NCBI RefSeq assembly: GCF_002906255.1
Contig: NZ_POTC01000020.1
Span: 1 to 57,081 of the forward strand
Origin: Novacetimonas maltaceti
Lineage (GTDB): Bacteria; Pseudomonadota; Alphaproteobacteria; Acetobacterales; Acetobacteraceae
Reading direction: 5' to 3'
Length of the DNA stretch: 57,081 bases
Shown here: piece by piece, positions 27,008 through 35,164 of the stretch
Position numbering within the stretch: position 1 is the first letter of the stretch
How the letters are laid out: each line of letters opens with the position of its first letter
Notes under the pieces: generated by a model
Seen by the model: the letters and a program-made list of their open reading frames with translations, nothing else
Told to the model about the DNA's origin: nothing
Database searches by the model: none
Position numbers and translations under genes: made by a program

Positions 27008-27639
27008 CGGGGGCAAGCTGGTCCCGCGGCGTGTTCGAGCGGATATACGCACATCACCCCGACCCGTGGGGGTTCGGGACACGGGCGTACGAACGTGACA
27101 AATACCGCCAGACACTGGCCCTGCTGGAGGGGCGGCATTTCCATCATGCGCTGGAACTGGGCTGTTCCATCGGGGTGATGACGGTGCGCCTTGCGCGGCA
27201 GTGTGCGCATGTCCTTGCGGTGGACGTGGCGGAAACAGCCATCAGGCGCGCCCGGCGTCGCTGCGCCGGATTGCCGGGGGTGTCGTTTTACAGGGGGCAA
27301 CTGCCCGAAGCGTTTCCTGCCCTGCCGCCACATGCGTGTGATCTGATCGTGATTTCGGAACTGCTGTATTTTCTTGCCGCGCGGGATATCGCCCGCCTTG
27401 CGATGCAATGCCTGCACGTGCGGCGGCCGGGTGCGCCGATCATCCTGGTCAACTGGACCGGGCCGACCGACACGCCCTGCCATGGTGACGAAGCGGCAGC
27501 CCATTTCATGCAGCAGTGCGCCTCCGAAGATGTGCGGGTGGTGCATGCCCGGCGTTATCCCGGCTATCGTCTGGATATGCTCAATGACAGGACATCGGTG
27601 CGGCCGCCTGAACCGTTACACGCAGGTGGCGGATCGTGA
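27004..27639 (+). CDS. NodS-like SAM-dependent methyltransferase
   Basis: A protein of 211 residues. The segment DPWGFGTRAYERDKYRQTL followed by LELGCSIGVMTVRLA (SAM motif I, about 50-64), LAVDVAETAIRRARRR and DLIVISELLYFL is the NodS pattern; rhizobial NodS N-methylates the free amine left by the deacetylase NodB on chitooligosaccharide Nod factors. Here the preceding gene is a PIG-L deacetylase, giving the same chemistry order. It also resembles methyltransferases fused to PIG-L in other bacteria. The last 24 bases overlap the tail of the convergent glycosyltransferase gene. The acceptor is unknown. Confidence 0.82.
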   Translation: MTGASWSRGVFERIYAHHPDPWGFGTRAYERDKYRQTLALLEGRHFHHALELGCSIGVMTVRLARQCAHVLAVDVAETAIRRARRRCAGLPGVSFYRGQLPEAFPALPPHACDLIVISELLYFLAARDIARLAMQCLHVRRPGAPIILVNWTGPTDTPCHGDEAAAHFMQQCASEDVRVVHARRYPGYRLDMLNDRTSVRPPEPLHAGGGS

Positions 27640-28710
27640 TACATGCAGATGGCGCAGGATCTGTTCGGCCTGTCGTGCGTGCATGTCCAGTTCGGCGCGT
27701 CTGACGGGCCTGCGTTGCAGTGGGGGGCTGGCGGTTTCCAACTGGCTCCACGCCATGCCGAAGAACCGCGCGTGCATCATTTCGAGGACGCGGGACAGCG
27801 GCAGGTCCAGTCGCCGGGCCAGGGACCGGGCAGTTTCATGATGCTGCCTGCCCGATTGGGGAAGGGCGCGGACCCGGCGCAGGCTGGCGCGAGCCTGCGC
27901 CCGAAGCAGGCATGTCCCGGCGGCCTCAAGGCTATCGTCCAGCATCTCGTCCTGCCGGATCACGCGACGGGCCATCGTGTCGGCCATGCCGCCGCGTGCC
28001 CGCCCGACGGTGCGGCCAGAGACGCGGACCGTGACGTCCGGCGCATGGCGGATGGCCGCATCCATCCGCCGTAGCGCCGCAAGGAAGCCGCGGTCCTCGC
28101 CCAGTGGCAGGGGCGGGATGCCGCCTGCCTGCCGCCATGCCCCGACACGCACGGCGATGCTGGCGCCGGAATGTTCGGTATGACGTGGCCAGGGATCATG
28201 CGGATCGGGGTCGATCAGGTCATGGATACGGTCCAGCAGCGTGGCATAGGCCATCTCCGCACGGTCGTCGGCATGCAGGCTGTCGGGGATCAGCAGGGCA
28301 TCCGCCGGGTCGATCAGGGCGCGTCCGCATACCGCATCGGCCCCGGCATCAAGCGCGGCAAGGTTGCGCGCCAGCCAGTCCGGCGCGACCATGCTGTCGG
28401 CATCGGTGGTCATCAGGATACCGTCAGGCCCCGCCACCGTTGCGGCCTCTTCCATGGCTTCGCACCGTGCGGTGCCCGCATGGGCGATCGGCAATGGATA
28501 GGTCCGTTCGATCAGGGAAAGGGAAAATGGCAGGTACGCGGCAACGTCCCGCACCCTGTCGGCCGTGGCGTCGGTGCAGTTGTTGAGCAGCAGGACGGCA
28601 TGGGTCAGGCAGGCACCCTGCTGCGTGGCGAGGGCATGCAGGCAGTGGCCGATGCGCTCCGCCTCATTACGCACGGGAATGGCGGCGACAAGGGAACGGG
28701 CAGGCGACAT
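27616..28710 (-). CDS. Family 2 glycosyltransferase
   Basis: A protein of 364 residues with a GT-A start: VAAIPVRNEAERIGHCLHAL, then LLNNCTDATAD and the metal-binding DAD in LMTTDADSMVAPDW (about 99-112), and an acceptor-side region HTEHSGASIAVRVGAWRQAG with GEDRGF. It should transfer a sugar from a nucleotide donor at the inner face of the membrane; no transmembrane segment is seen, so it is soluble or peripheral. It is encoded convergently with, and overlaps by 24 bases, the NodS-like gene, but its company suggests the same pathway. The C-terminal third (ARSLARRLDLPLSRVLEM) is Arg-rich and unassigned. Confidence 0.82.
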   Translation of the reverse strand: MSPARSLVAAIPVRNEAERIGHCLHALATQQGACLTHAVLLLNNCTDATADRVRDVAAYLPFSLSLIERTYPLPIAHAGTARCEAMEEAATVAGPDGILMTTDADSMVAPDWLARNLAALDAGADAVCGRALIDPADALLIPDSLHADDRAEMAYATLLDRIHDLIDPDPHDPWPRHTEHSGASIAVRVGAWRQAGGIPPLPLGEDRGFLAALRRMDAAIRHAPDVTVRVSGRTVGRARGGMADTMARRVIRQDEMLDDSLEAAGTCLLRAQARASLRRVRALPQSGRQHHETARSLARRLDLPLSRVLEMMHARFFGMAWSQLETASPPLQRRPVRRAELDMHARQAEQILRHLHVSRSATCV

Positions 28711-28808
28711 GGAACACCCGTTGAAAGGGGATCGGTCAACGCCGGGCCTGCCGCCATGGTTTCATGATGCAAAGGACAAGAAGAAATATCGCAAAAATCA
28801 TCCAAAGG

Positions 28809-28869
28809 TTTTTGGTGAAGCTTTTTTCAAAAAGCTTCAGGGAACGCTGCCTTCCTGAAAACAGGCAGC
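28809..28869. repeat. Dispersed intergenic repeat with two hairpins
   Basis: The first hairpin is perfect: tgaagcttttt (28816-28826) against its inverse at 28829-28839, loop of two. A second stem follows, gctgcct (28846-28852) with aggcagc (28863-28869). The left 21 bases recur on the other strand at 9665-9685. It lies 21 bases past the stop of the minus-strand amidohydrolase gene, so it may also end or stabilise that transcript. The structure is seen; the mobile origin is an inference. Confidence 0.55.
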
Positions 28870-28889
28870 CCCCGGGAATCCTTCGCGCC

Positions 28890-30158
28890 TCATTCACCAT
28901 TGCGCACGACAACGCCCCCCTTGGCAACAAAACGCACGGCATGCAGGGTGCTGATATCGCGCGTCGGGTCCCCCGCGACCGCGACCAGATCGGCCAGAAG
29001 GCCGGGCCGGATCGCGCCCAGACGGTCGTCGATATGGAAGATCCGCGCATTGCCCGATGTCGCGGCCTGCAGGACGGCGGCAGGGGGCATTCCTGCGGCG
29101 GCCATGGCCTCAAGCTCCCGGGCGTTGGTGCCATGGGCGAAAACGCCGACATCGCCCCCGACACACAGGGTCACGCCTGCCTTTCGCGCGGCGGCAAAGC
29201 TCGCACGGCTGGTCTGGACGGCCTGCGGGGCCGGTTCCTTGCCGTTCCAGCCGCGATAGCGGGCGATGGCTTCCATGGCCGACAGCGTGGGGCACAGCGC
29301 CGTGCCGTGGTCGTGCATCAGGCGAAAGACATCCGGCGTGCCTTCCGACCCATGTTCGATGGTATCAACCCCCGCCAGGACGGCACGGCGCATGCCCTCG
29401 GCCGAATGCGCATGGGCGGCGACGATCCGGCCCGCCGAATGGGCGGCTTCCACCGCCGCGCGCATTTCCTCCATCAGGAAGGTCGGGCGGCTCGGCTCCC
29501 CCGGCCCCCAGTGGTAATCCGCATACAGCTTGACCACATCAGCACCCGCCGCGATCTGCGTGCGTGCCGCACGGACCAGGTCGGGGCCATCGGCCTCCTG
29601 CGCGCCCTGCGGAACGGCGACGCCGGGTTCGAACCCTTTGGGTCCGTAGGAACCGGTCGCCACCAGCGCGCGCGTCGCCACCAGCATGCGCGGGCCGGGG
29701 ATGATGCCCTGCTCGATGGCCTGTTTCAGGCCCACATCGGCATAGCCTGCCCCCTCGGTGCCGAGGTCGCGGACCGTGGTGAAGCCCGCCATCAGCGTCG
29801 CCTTTGCCGCGACGGTCGCACGCGCGGTGCGCAGCGCCAGCGGTTCATGCAGGACCTGGTCGTCCCATTTCGTCTCGTTATAGGGATGGAGGAACAGGTG
29901 GGAATGTCCCTCGATCAGGCCGGGCATCAGCGTCATGCCCGGCAGGTCGATCACATGTGCGCCAGCAGGCGCGGCGAGCGCCGGGCCGACGGCCGCGATG
30001 CGCGTGTCATGGACCAGAACCGACCAGCCTTCGTGGGGGCGGGGATCGATCCCGTCAAAGACCCGCGCGGGGCGGATCAGCAGGTCATCGGCCCACGCCG
30101 GAACCGCAAGGAGGCCCAGCAGCGCTAGGCCCAGAAAATATCTTGCCAAACGCATCAT
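28890..30158 (-). CDS. Exported amidohydrolase (imidazolonepropionase/prolidase-like)
   Basis: A protein of 422 residues with a Sec signal (MMRLARYFLGLALLGLLAVPAWA). It is a metal-dependent amidohydrolase: HxH in LIEGHSHLFLHP, the carbamylated lysine likely in GADVVKLYADYHW, His in IVAAHAHSAEG and GVDTIEHGSEG, and the catalytic Asp in CVGGDVGVF. Such periplasmic enzymes cleave imide, amide or acyl-dipeptide bonds, for example Xaa-Pro or Xaa-Arg/Lys dipeptidases. The start at 30158 follows ggaaagacc; a far longer frame upstream is an artefact as it overlaps the divergent gene. It is divergent from the acylase gene, with only 66 bases between starts. Confidence 0.87.
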   Translation of the reverse strand: MMRLARYFLGLALLGLLAVPAWADDLLIRPARVFDGIDPRPHEGWSVLVHDTRIAAVGPALAAPAGAHVIDLPGMTLMPGLIEGHSHLFLHPYNETKWDDQVLHEPLALRTARATVAAKATLMAGFTTVRDLGTEGAGYADVGLKQAIEQGIIPGPRMLVATRALVATGSYGPKGFEPGVAVPQGAQEADGPDLVRAARTQIAAGADVVKLYADYHWGPGEPSRPTFLMEEMRAAVEAAHSAGRIVAAHAHSAEGMRRAVLAGVDTIEHGSEGTPDVFRLMHDHGTALCPTLSAMEAIARYRGWNGKEPAPQAVQTSRASFAAARKAGVTLCVGGDVGVFAHGTNARELEAMAAAGMPPAAVLQAATSGNARIFHIDDRLGAIRPGLLADLVAVAGDPTRDISTLHAVRFVAKGGVVVRNGE

Positions 30159-30224
30159 GGTCTTTCCCATGCGGGCGGTCTGTCGGTCTTGCATGTCGTT
30201 GCGCCTGTGGATAGATTTTTGCCG

Positions 30225-32429
30225 ATGATAGCCCTGCGTCTTCGTGTTGCAACCTCCCGCATGCTCTTTGTCTCGGCCCTGTGCGCGGGGATCAGTCCGT
30301 GCGCGCACGCCGCGCCACCGGATGAGGCCACCCGCCTGCGGCATGAGGCCGGCCGGGTGACGATCACCCGCGATGACTGGGGCATTGCCCATGTGCGCGG
30401 GCATACGGATGCGGACGCCGTTTTCGGCGCGAGCTATGCGCAGGCGGAGGATGACTTCAACCGGGTGGAGACGAATTACCTCGTCTCGCTCGGTCGCCTT
30501 GCGGAGGCGGAGGGCGAAAGCGCGCTGTGGCAGGACCTGCGCATGCGGATGTTTGTCGATCCGGTGCGCCTGCAGGTGGATTATGCCGCATCGCCGCGGT
30601 GGCTGAAGCGCCTGATGGAGGCGTGGGCCGATGGCCTCAACTGGTATCTGCGGACACATCCGCAGGTGAAACCGCGCGCCATTGCCCATTTCGAGCCATG
30701 GATGGCGCTCAGCTTTACCGAGGGCAGCATCGGTGGCGATGTGGAACGCATCTCGCTGACGCAGCTTCAGGCATTCTATGAAAAACGCCCTGTCGCGCCG
30801 AGTGCTGAAGAACGGGGCGCAAAACCGCGCGAACCCAAAGGCTCCAACGGGATCGCGATTGCGCCGTCCCGTACGGCCGATGGTCATGCGCTGCTGCTGA
30901 TCAACCCGCATACCAGCTTCTTTTTCCGCTCCGAACTGCAGATGACCAGTGACCAGGGGCTTGATGCCTATGGCGCGGTCACATGGGGACAGTTCTTCAT
31001 CTACCAGGGGTTCAACCCGCATGCCGGGTGGATGCATACGTCAAGCGGCGTCGATGTGGTCGATGAGTTTACCGAGACGGTCTCCCGCTGCGGAAACCAG
31101 ACCTGCTACCGTTATGGGGGAAAGGATGTCCCGGTCGAGACCCGCAGGGTCACGTTGCGGGTGCGCACGCCATCAGGGACACTGGCCGAGCGCGAATTCA
31201 GCATCAATGCGACCCGCCATGGACCGATCGTCCGGGCGGACGGGGAGAAATGGGTCAGCACTGCCCTGATGTGGAAACCCATCCCCGCGCTGGAGCAGTC
31301 CTTTCTGCGCACCAAGGCGAAGGATTACGCGCATTTCCTGAAAGTCTCAGCACTGCAGGCCAATTCGTCGAACAATACCATCTTCGCCGACCGCAAGGGG
31401 GAGATCGCCTACCTGCATCCCCAGTTCGTGCCGCGTCGCGATGACCGTTTCGATTACCGCCATCCCGTCGATGGCAGCGACCCGGCAACCGACTGGCACG
31501 GACTGCATGCGCTGTCGGAACTGCCACAGGTGGTCAATCCGTCAAGCGGGTGGGTGATGAACACCAACGACTGGCCCTGGTCCGCCTCTGGCCCCGACAG
31601 CCCGAGGCGGGAGGCCTTTCCACGTTACATGGACATGGTGGGCGAAAACCCGCGCGGCATCCATGCAGCACGCCTCCTGAGCGAGGGACGGGATTTCACC
31701 GCGCGCTCCCTGATGGCTGCGGCCTATGACCCGTGGCTGCCGGAATTTGGCGTGCTGGTGCCGCAACTCGTCTCCGCATGGGAACGGCTGCCTGCCGGGT
31801 CGCGGCAGAAAGCGCGGCTGGCGGGGCCGGTGGCATTGCTGCGGAACTGGGATGACCGGTGGTCGGCGCAGTCCACGGCGACATCACTGGCGGTGTTCTG
31901 GGGGGATGGACTGCTGGAACGGGTGCGTCCGCTGGCGAAGGCGGAGGGTGGATCGCTCTATGATTACCTGAGCACGCGGGTCAGTGACGGGGAACGTCTG
32001 GACCGGCTGGAGGATGCGGTAAACCGTCTGGTACATGATTTCGGCAGATGGCAGGTGCCATGGGGCACGATCAACCGGTTCCAGCGCATCAATGGCGACC
32101 TGACACAGTCCTTCAGTGATGCGAAGCCAAGCATTCCCGTCCCGTTCACGTCCGCCATATGGGGATCGCTCGCCTCCTTCGGGGCGAAACGCCATCCGGG
32201 GACGAAACGCTATTACGGCACAAGCGGCAACAGCTTTGTCGCCGTGGTGGAATTCGGCAGGAAACTCCGTGCCTGGGCGGTCTCCACCGGGGGGGAAAGC
32301 AGCGATCCGGCCTCCCGGCATTTCACCGACCAGGCCCAGCGATATAGCGACGGGAACCTGCGCGAAGTCTATTTCTACCCCGAACAGTTGCTGGGCCATG
32401 TGGAGCGGCGTTACGCGCCCGGCGATTGA
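30225..32429 (+). CDS. Penicillin-acylase-family Ntn hydrolase
   Basis: A protein of 734 residues from 30225, with a signal peptide (VATSRMLFVSALCAGISPC through AHA) and the two-chain architecture of S45 penicillin/acyl-homoserine-lactone acylases. The alpha chain holds ITRDDWGIAHVRGHTDADAV, the self-cleavage site lies at KG-SNGIAI with the nucleophile Ser, and the beta chain carries LINPHTSFFF, HTSSGVDVVDEF and ANSSNNTIFADRKGEIAY (conserved Asn). It hydrolyses amides in the periplasm: acylated amino acids, lactones, beta-lactam side chains or gamma-glutamyl/aculeacin types. Overlaps the convergent tpm gene by 19 bases. Substrate unknown. Confidence 0.88.
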   Translation: MIALRLRVATSRMLFVSALCAGISPCAHAAPPDEATRLRHEAGRVTITRDDWGIAHVRGHTDADAVFGASYAQAEDDFNRVETNYLVSLGRLAEAEGESALWQDLRMRMFVDPVRLQVDYAASPRWLKRLMEAWADGLNWYLRTHPQVKPRAIAHFEPWMALSFTEGSIGGDVERISLTQLQAFYEKRPVAPSAEERGAKPREPKGSNGIAIAPSRTADGHALLLINPHTSFFFRSELQMTSDQGLDAYGAVTWGQFFIYQGFNPHAGWMHTSSGVDVVDEFTETVSRCGNQTCYRYGGKDVPVETRRVTLRVRTPSGTLAEREFSINATRHGPIVRADGEKWVSTALMWKPIPALEQSFLRTKAKDYAHFLKVSALQANSSNNTIFADRKGEIAYLHPQFVPRRDDRFDYRHPVDGSDPATDWHGLHALSELPQVVNPSSGWVMNTNDWPWSASGPDSPRREAFPRYMDMVGENPRGIHAARLLSEGRDFTARSLMAAAYDPWLPEFGVLVPQLVSAWERLPAGSRQKARLAGPVALLRNWDDRWSAQSTATSLAVFWGDGLLERVRPLAKAEGGSLYDYLSTRVSDGERLDRLEDAVNRLVHDFGRWQVPWGTINRFQRINGDLTQSFSDAKPSIPVPFTSAIWGSLASFGAKRHPGTKRYYGTSGNSFVAVVEFGRKLRAWAVSTGGESSDPASRHFTDQAQRYSDGNLREVYFYPEQLLGHVERRYAPGD

Positions 32430-33097
32430 GGGGATGCGTTCCCATCAAGGGGGACAAGTTTCCAGACGGTTTCCGCAGCCGGGCAGGCCCCTTTCAGGCC
32501 GCCGGGAATGTCGTGCCTTTCCATGCGGGTCAGCATGAATTGTCGCCCATAATGCTGCCGGACCTCGGCCTCGTCCACGCTGAATGGCGGCCCTGCCCGG
32601 CATGACTGGTCATATTCCACACAGACCAGCAACTGGGGGGCCGCGTTTGTGATGGAAACCAGGTGCGTGGCGTAACGTGACCTTGCAGCGGCAGGCAGCG
32701 CGATCAGGGCCGCACGGTCGTAAACTGTATCGACATGACCAAGGTCATGGCGGGTCAGGTCAAAGACGTTGCCGACAAAGATGCACAGTTTCCCGGCCTC
32801 GAAACGCTGAAGCGTGCCTGTCGCCGTGACGCGCGGCGACAGGCCGAGTGCGGCAAACAGCTGCCCGACCGCAATCGGGCTCAGTTCAATACCGCAGACC
32901 TGATGGCCCTGTGACAGCAGCCAGTGGATATCAAGGGTTTTTCCGCACAGGGGCACGAAGATGCGCCCACTGGCCGGAAGGTGCATCTGCGCGAAATTGC
33001 GCAGGAGGAACGCATTGGGCTGCGGTTCATGAAAACCGATTTCATTACGCTGCCACTTCTCATGCCAGAAGGCATCATCCACGATTTTTTCTTTCAT
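32411..33097 (-). CDS. tpm: Thiopurine S-methyltransferase homologue
   Basis: A protein of 228 residues with the TPMT opening FWHEKWQRNEIGFHEPQPNA and the SAM site RIFVPLCGKTLDIHWLLSQG and VCGIELSPIAV, then YDRAALIALP and VEYDQSCRAGPPFSV. Bacterial members methylate thiols and, in several species, selenium and tellurium oxyanions to volatile or less toxic forms. The natural role here is unknown. The ATG at 33097 is favoured; a GTG two codons earlier is possible. It overlaps the convergent acylase gene by 19 bases, so the two share a terminus, and no terminator stem is seen. Confidence 0.9.
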   Translation of the reverse strand: MKEKIVDDAFWHEKWQRNEIGFHEPQPNAFLLRNFAQMHLPASGRIFVPLCGKTLDIHWLLSQGHQVCGIELSPIAVGQLFAALGLSPRVTATGTLQRFEAGKLCIFVGNVFDLTRHDLGHVDTVYDRAALIALPAAARSRYATHLVSITNAAPQLLVCVEYDQSCRAGPPFSVDEAEVRQHYGRQFMLTRMERHDIPGGLKGACPAAETVWKLVPLDGNASPQSPGA

Positions 33098-33274
33098 GCG
33101 CACATTCTATACGGCGCGGGCATGGCAGTCACGGGATTGAGAACGCCAGAGCGGCACGGGCAGTACATCCTTCTGTCGGTATGGCGTCGGGGTGGCAGAA
33201 GTGCCCATGGCCACGGATGGAAAACACCGCAGTCCCGTGCTTGCCGGACGGTTGCAAACCGGCTAAAAATGATA

Positions 33275-33296
33275 TTAAGAATAAATTGCAATTTGT
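33275..33296 (+). promoter_or_regulatory. Candidate Fur-type operator upstream of the ECF sigma gene
   Basis: ttaagaataaattgcaattt at 33275-33294 (continuing to 33296) matches the site ahead of the FecA-like receptor (37885-37906) at most positions and lies about 50 bases before the sigma start. It fits an iron-repressed promoter; Fur binding is an inference. Confidence 0.5.
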
Positions 33297-33342
33297 TACC
33301 CCAAGGTGACATCGTGCGCAGAATGGTCAGGGCGCGGAAACA

Positions 33343-33864
33343 GTGGATGTTTTGAAACAGACGGGCTCGGTTGCGGCCCTGTATGCCACGCATCAACGCG
33401 CATTGCTGAAATACGCCAGCGGTCTCGTCCGTGATCGCGCCCAGGCAGAGGACATCGTGCAGGAAGCATGGCTGCGCTTTGCCCGGATTGTCGCGGACGC
33501 GCGGCCGAGCGATCCCCTGCGCTATCTCTACAGCATCGTGCGCAATCTCGCGATTGACCATCTCCGCCAGAAAATCCGCGAAAAAGGGGTGCTCGATCCC
33601 GGCCCGTTCGAGACGGCTGCCGAAGCTGCGACGGACGGCAGGGCGCCGCCGGATCTGGCCATGCGTGACAGGCACGCGGTCGAAGCCGTCAGGAAGGTCA
33701 TGGCGGAAATGCCTGAACAGATGCGCGTCGCCTTTGAGATGCACCGCTTTGATGGCTACAGGCTGCGTGAGATCGCAGCCCATCTGCATATCTCGGTCTC
33801 GATGGCGCACGTGCTGGTGTCGGAGGCAGTGGATCGCTGTCGGCGGCATGTCGAATGGCCGTAA
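33343..33864 (+). CDS. fecI: ECF RNA polymerase sigma factor, FecI type
   Basis: A protein of 173 residues starting GTG at 33343. Sigma region 2 is at about 10-75 (ALYATHQRALLKYASGLVRD, AEDIVQEAWLRF, SIVRNLAIDHLRQK) and region 4 at about 115-168 (EQMRVAFEMHRFDGYRLREI, AAHLHISVSMAHVLVSEAV). Size and sequence match FecI-type iron-starvation sigma factors that transcribe a receptor gene after a signal passes through FecR. It is followed after 114 bases by fecR and faces a FecA-like gene. Predicted to be transcribed under Fur control (see operator). Confidence 0.9.
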   Translation: MDVLKQTGSVAALYATHQRALLKYASGLVRDRAQAEDIVQEAWLRFARIVADARPSDPLRYLYSIVRNLAIDHLRQKIREKGVLDPGPFETAAEAATDGRAPPDLAMRDRHAVEAVRKVMAEMPEQMRVAFEMHRFDGYRLREIAAHLHISVSMAHVLVSEAVDRCRRHVEWP

Positions 33865-33978
33865 GAAAATGGCCTCCCGGTCTGGAAAAAATATCCCGGT
33901 TTCCGTCAAAGACAATGGAAGAACATCACATGCCGCCGTGCGGATGTATGTTTCGTGGATTGATCTCAAGGGACCGTA

Positions 33979-34974
33979 ATGGCGACGCAATCTGATCCGA
34001 TCCGTGAGCGCGCCCTGAAAGACGCGACGGACTGGCTGATCCTGCTTCAGGAGCAGTCGGACGATCCCGTGACCCGGCAACGATTCCACGACTGGCGTGC
34101 GGCCTCGCCCCTGCATGAGGAAGCCTGGCTGCGTACTGAAAAGACCATGGAGGTCGTGGCGCAACTGCGCCCCGGCGCGGCCCGCGAACGGCGGCGGGGG
34201 GCTGAGGATGTTTCTTCCACCCCGGCTATCCGCACGCTTCCCATCCGGCAGCGTGCACATGGGGGGCGGCCGCGGCGCTGGGCCATGGCTGGTGTTACGG
34301 GACTGGCGGCCTGTCTTGCCCTGATGTTCGTTGCACCGGATGTGGCGTTGCGCCTGCGTGCCGACCGGATCACGGGCACGGGGCAGCATATCGCCGTTCC
34401 GCTGGCCGATGGCAGCACCATGACGCTCGGCCCGTCGAGTGCGATGGCCTTCGATGGCGATCAGCGCCATATCATCCTGCTCAGGGGGGAGGCATTATTT
34501 TCCGTCACGCATGATGAACGCCATCCATTCGTGGTGAAAACAGGCGCGTTCCGGACGGAAGACATCGGCACCGTGTTTGACGTGCGCCGTGACGGGGAGG
34601 GTGTTGTCGTCGCCGTGCAGTCCGGCCGGGTCCGCGTCCATGGCGGGGCCCTGCCGGGCACCGGGCAGGAACTGGGGGAGGGGCAGGCACTGGCCGCGAA
34701 CCCGGCGGTCTGGGGCACGCGCAACGGACCGCCCGAACAGGTTGGCGCATGGGCGGACGGGGTGTTGGTGGCGAACGATGAACCGATGGGCGAGGTCATC
34801 GCCCGGCTTCGCCCGTGGCTGCCGGGGAAGGTCGTCGTCTCGTCCCGCCTTGCGGCACAGCCTGTTTCCGGCGTTTACAGCCTTGCCGATCCTTCCGCCA
34901 CGCTGGAGGTCATCGCCCGCGCGCGTCAGGCGCATGTCCGCCGGATCGGCCCGTGGTTTGCCGCGATCTATTGA
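33979..34974 (+). CDS. fecR: FecR family anti-sigma sensor
   Basis: A protein of 331 residues. The N-terminal cytoplasmic part (about 1-100) has the FecR helix DWLILLQEQSDDPVTRQRFH and the DWRAASPLHEEAWLR block that binds the sigma factor. A single membrane helix lies at 101-120 (WAMAGVTGLAACLALMFVAP). The periplasmic part contains the FecR domain (VPLADGSTMTLGPSSAMAF, ALFSVTHDERHPFVV, then AFRTEDIGTVFDVR) and a C-terminal STN-like segment. It relays substrate binding by the receptor to the sigma factor. Convergent with the receptor gene at 35-38 kb. Confidence 0.92.
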   Translation: MATQSDPIRERALKDATDWLILLQEQSDDPVTRQRFHDWRAASPLHEEAWLRTEKTMEVVAQLRPGAARERRRGAEDVSSTPAIRTLPIRQRAHGGRPRRWAMAGVTGLAACLALMFVAPDVALRLRADRITGTGQHIAVPLADGSTMTLGPSSAMAFDGDQRHIILLRGEALFSVTHDERHPFVVKTGAFRTEDIGTVFDVRRDGEGVVVAVQSGRVRVHGGALPGTGQELGEGQALAANPAVWGTRNGPPEQVGAWADGVLVANDEPMGEVIARLRPWLPGKVVVSSRLAAQPVSGVYSLADPSATLEVIARARQAHVRRIGPWFAAIY

Positions 34975-35081
34975 CTGCAGCACTCCCGGCTCCCTGCAGG
35001 TTCTCCGCATTGTCTCCTGCGCCATGCGGAACAGGGGCGCGATCCGTGGAAGGTCTGGCGGACAGCAGTGATGGCCGGATG

Positions 35082-35141
35082 CCCCTGCAACATCCGGTCC
35101 CGGGCCGGCCGCCAGCCATGACCGTGCGCCTGTTGCAGGGG
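35082..35141. repeat. Long-range inverted repeat between fecR and the receptor gene
   Basis: cccctgcaaca (35082-35092) is perfectly inverted at 35131-35141 around a GC-rich 38-base loop. It lies in the 190-base gap between two convergent genes, where a bidirectional stop would be expected. No T-tract follows, so termination is only a possibility. Confidence 0.4.
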
Positions 35142-35164
35142 GGGGGCGTGGTGTGGGGAAAACC

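Noticed and set aside
28764-30128. 454-codon frame on the plus strand opposite the amidohydrolase
   Set aside because: Shadow of a well-supported amidohydrolase with a signal peptide; no motif in the antisense protein.
33094-34470. 458-codon minus-strand frame opposite the sigma and fecR genes
   Set aside because: Antisense to two family-matched genes; low-complexity His/Arg-rich translation.
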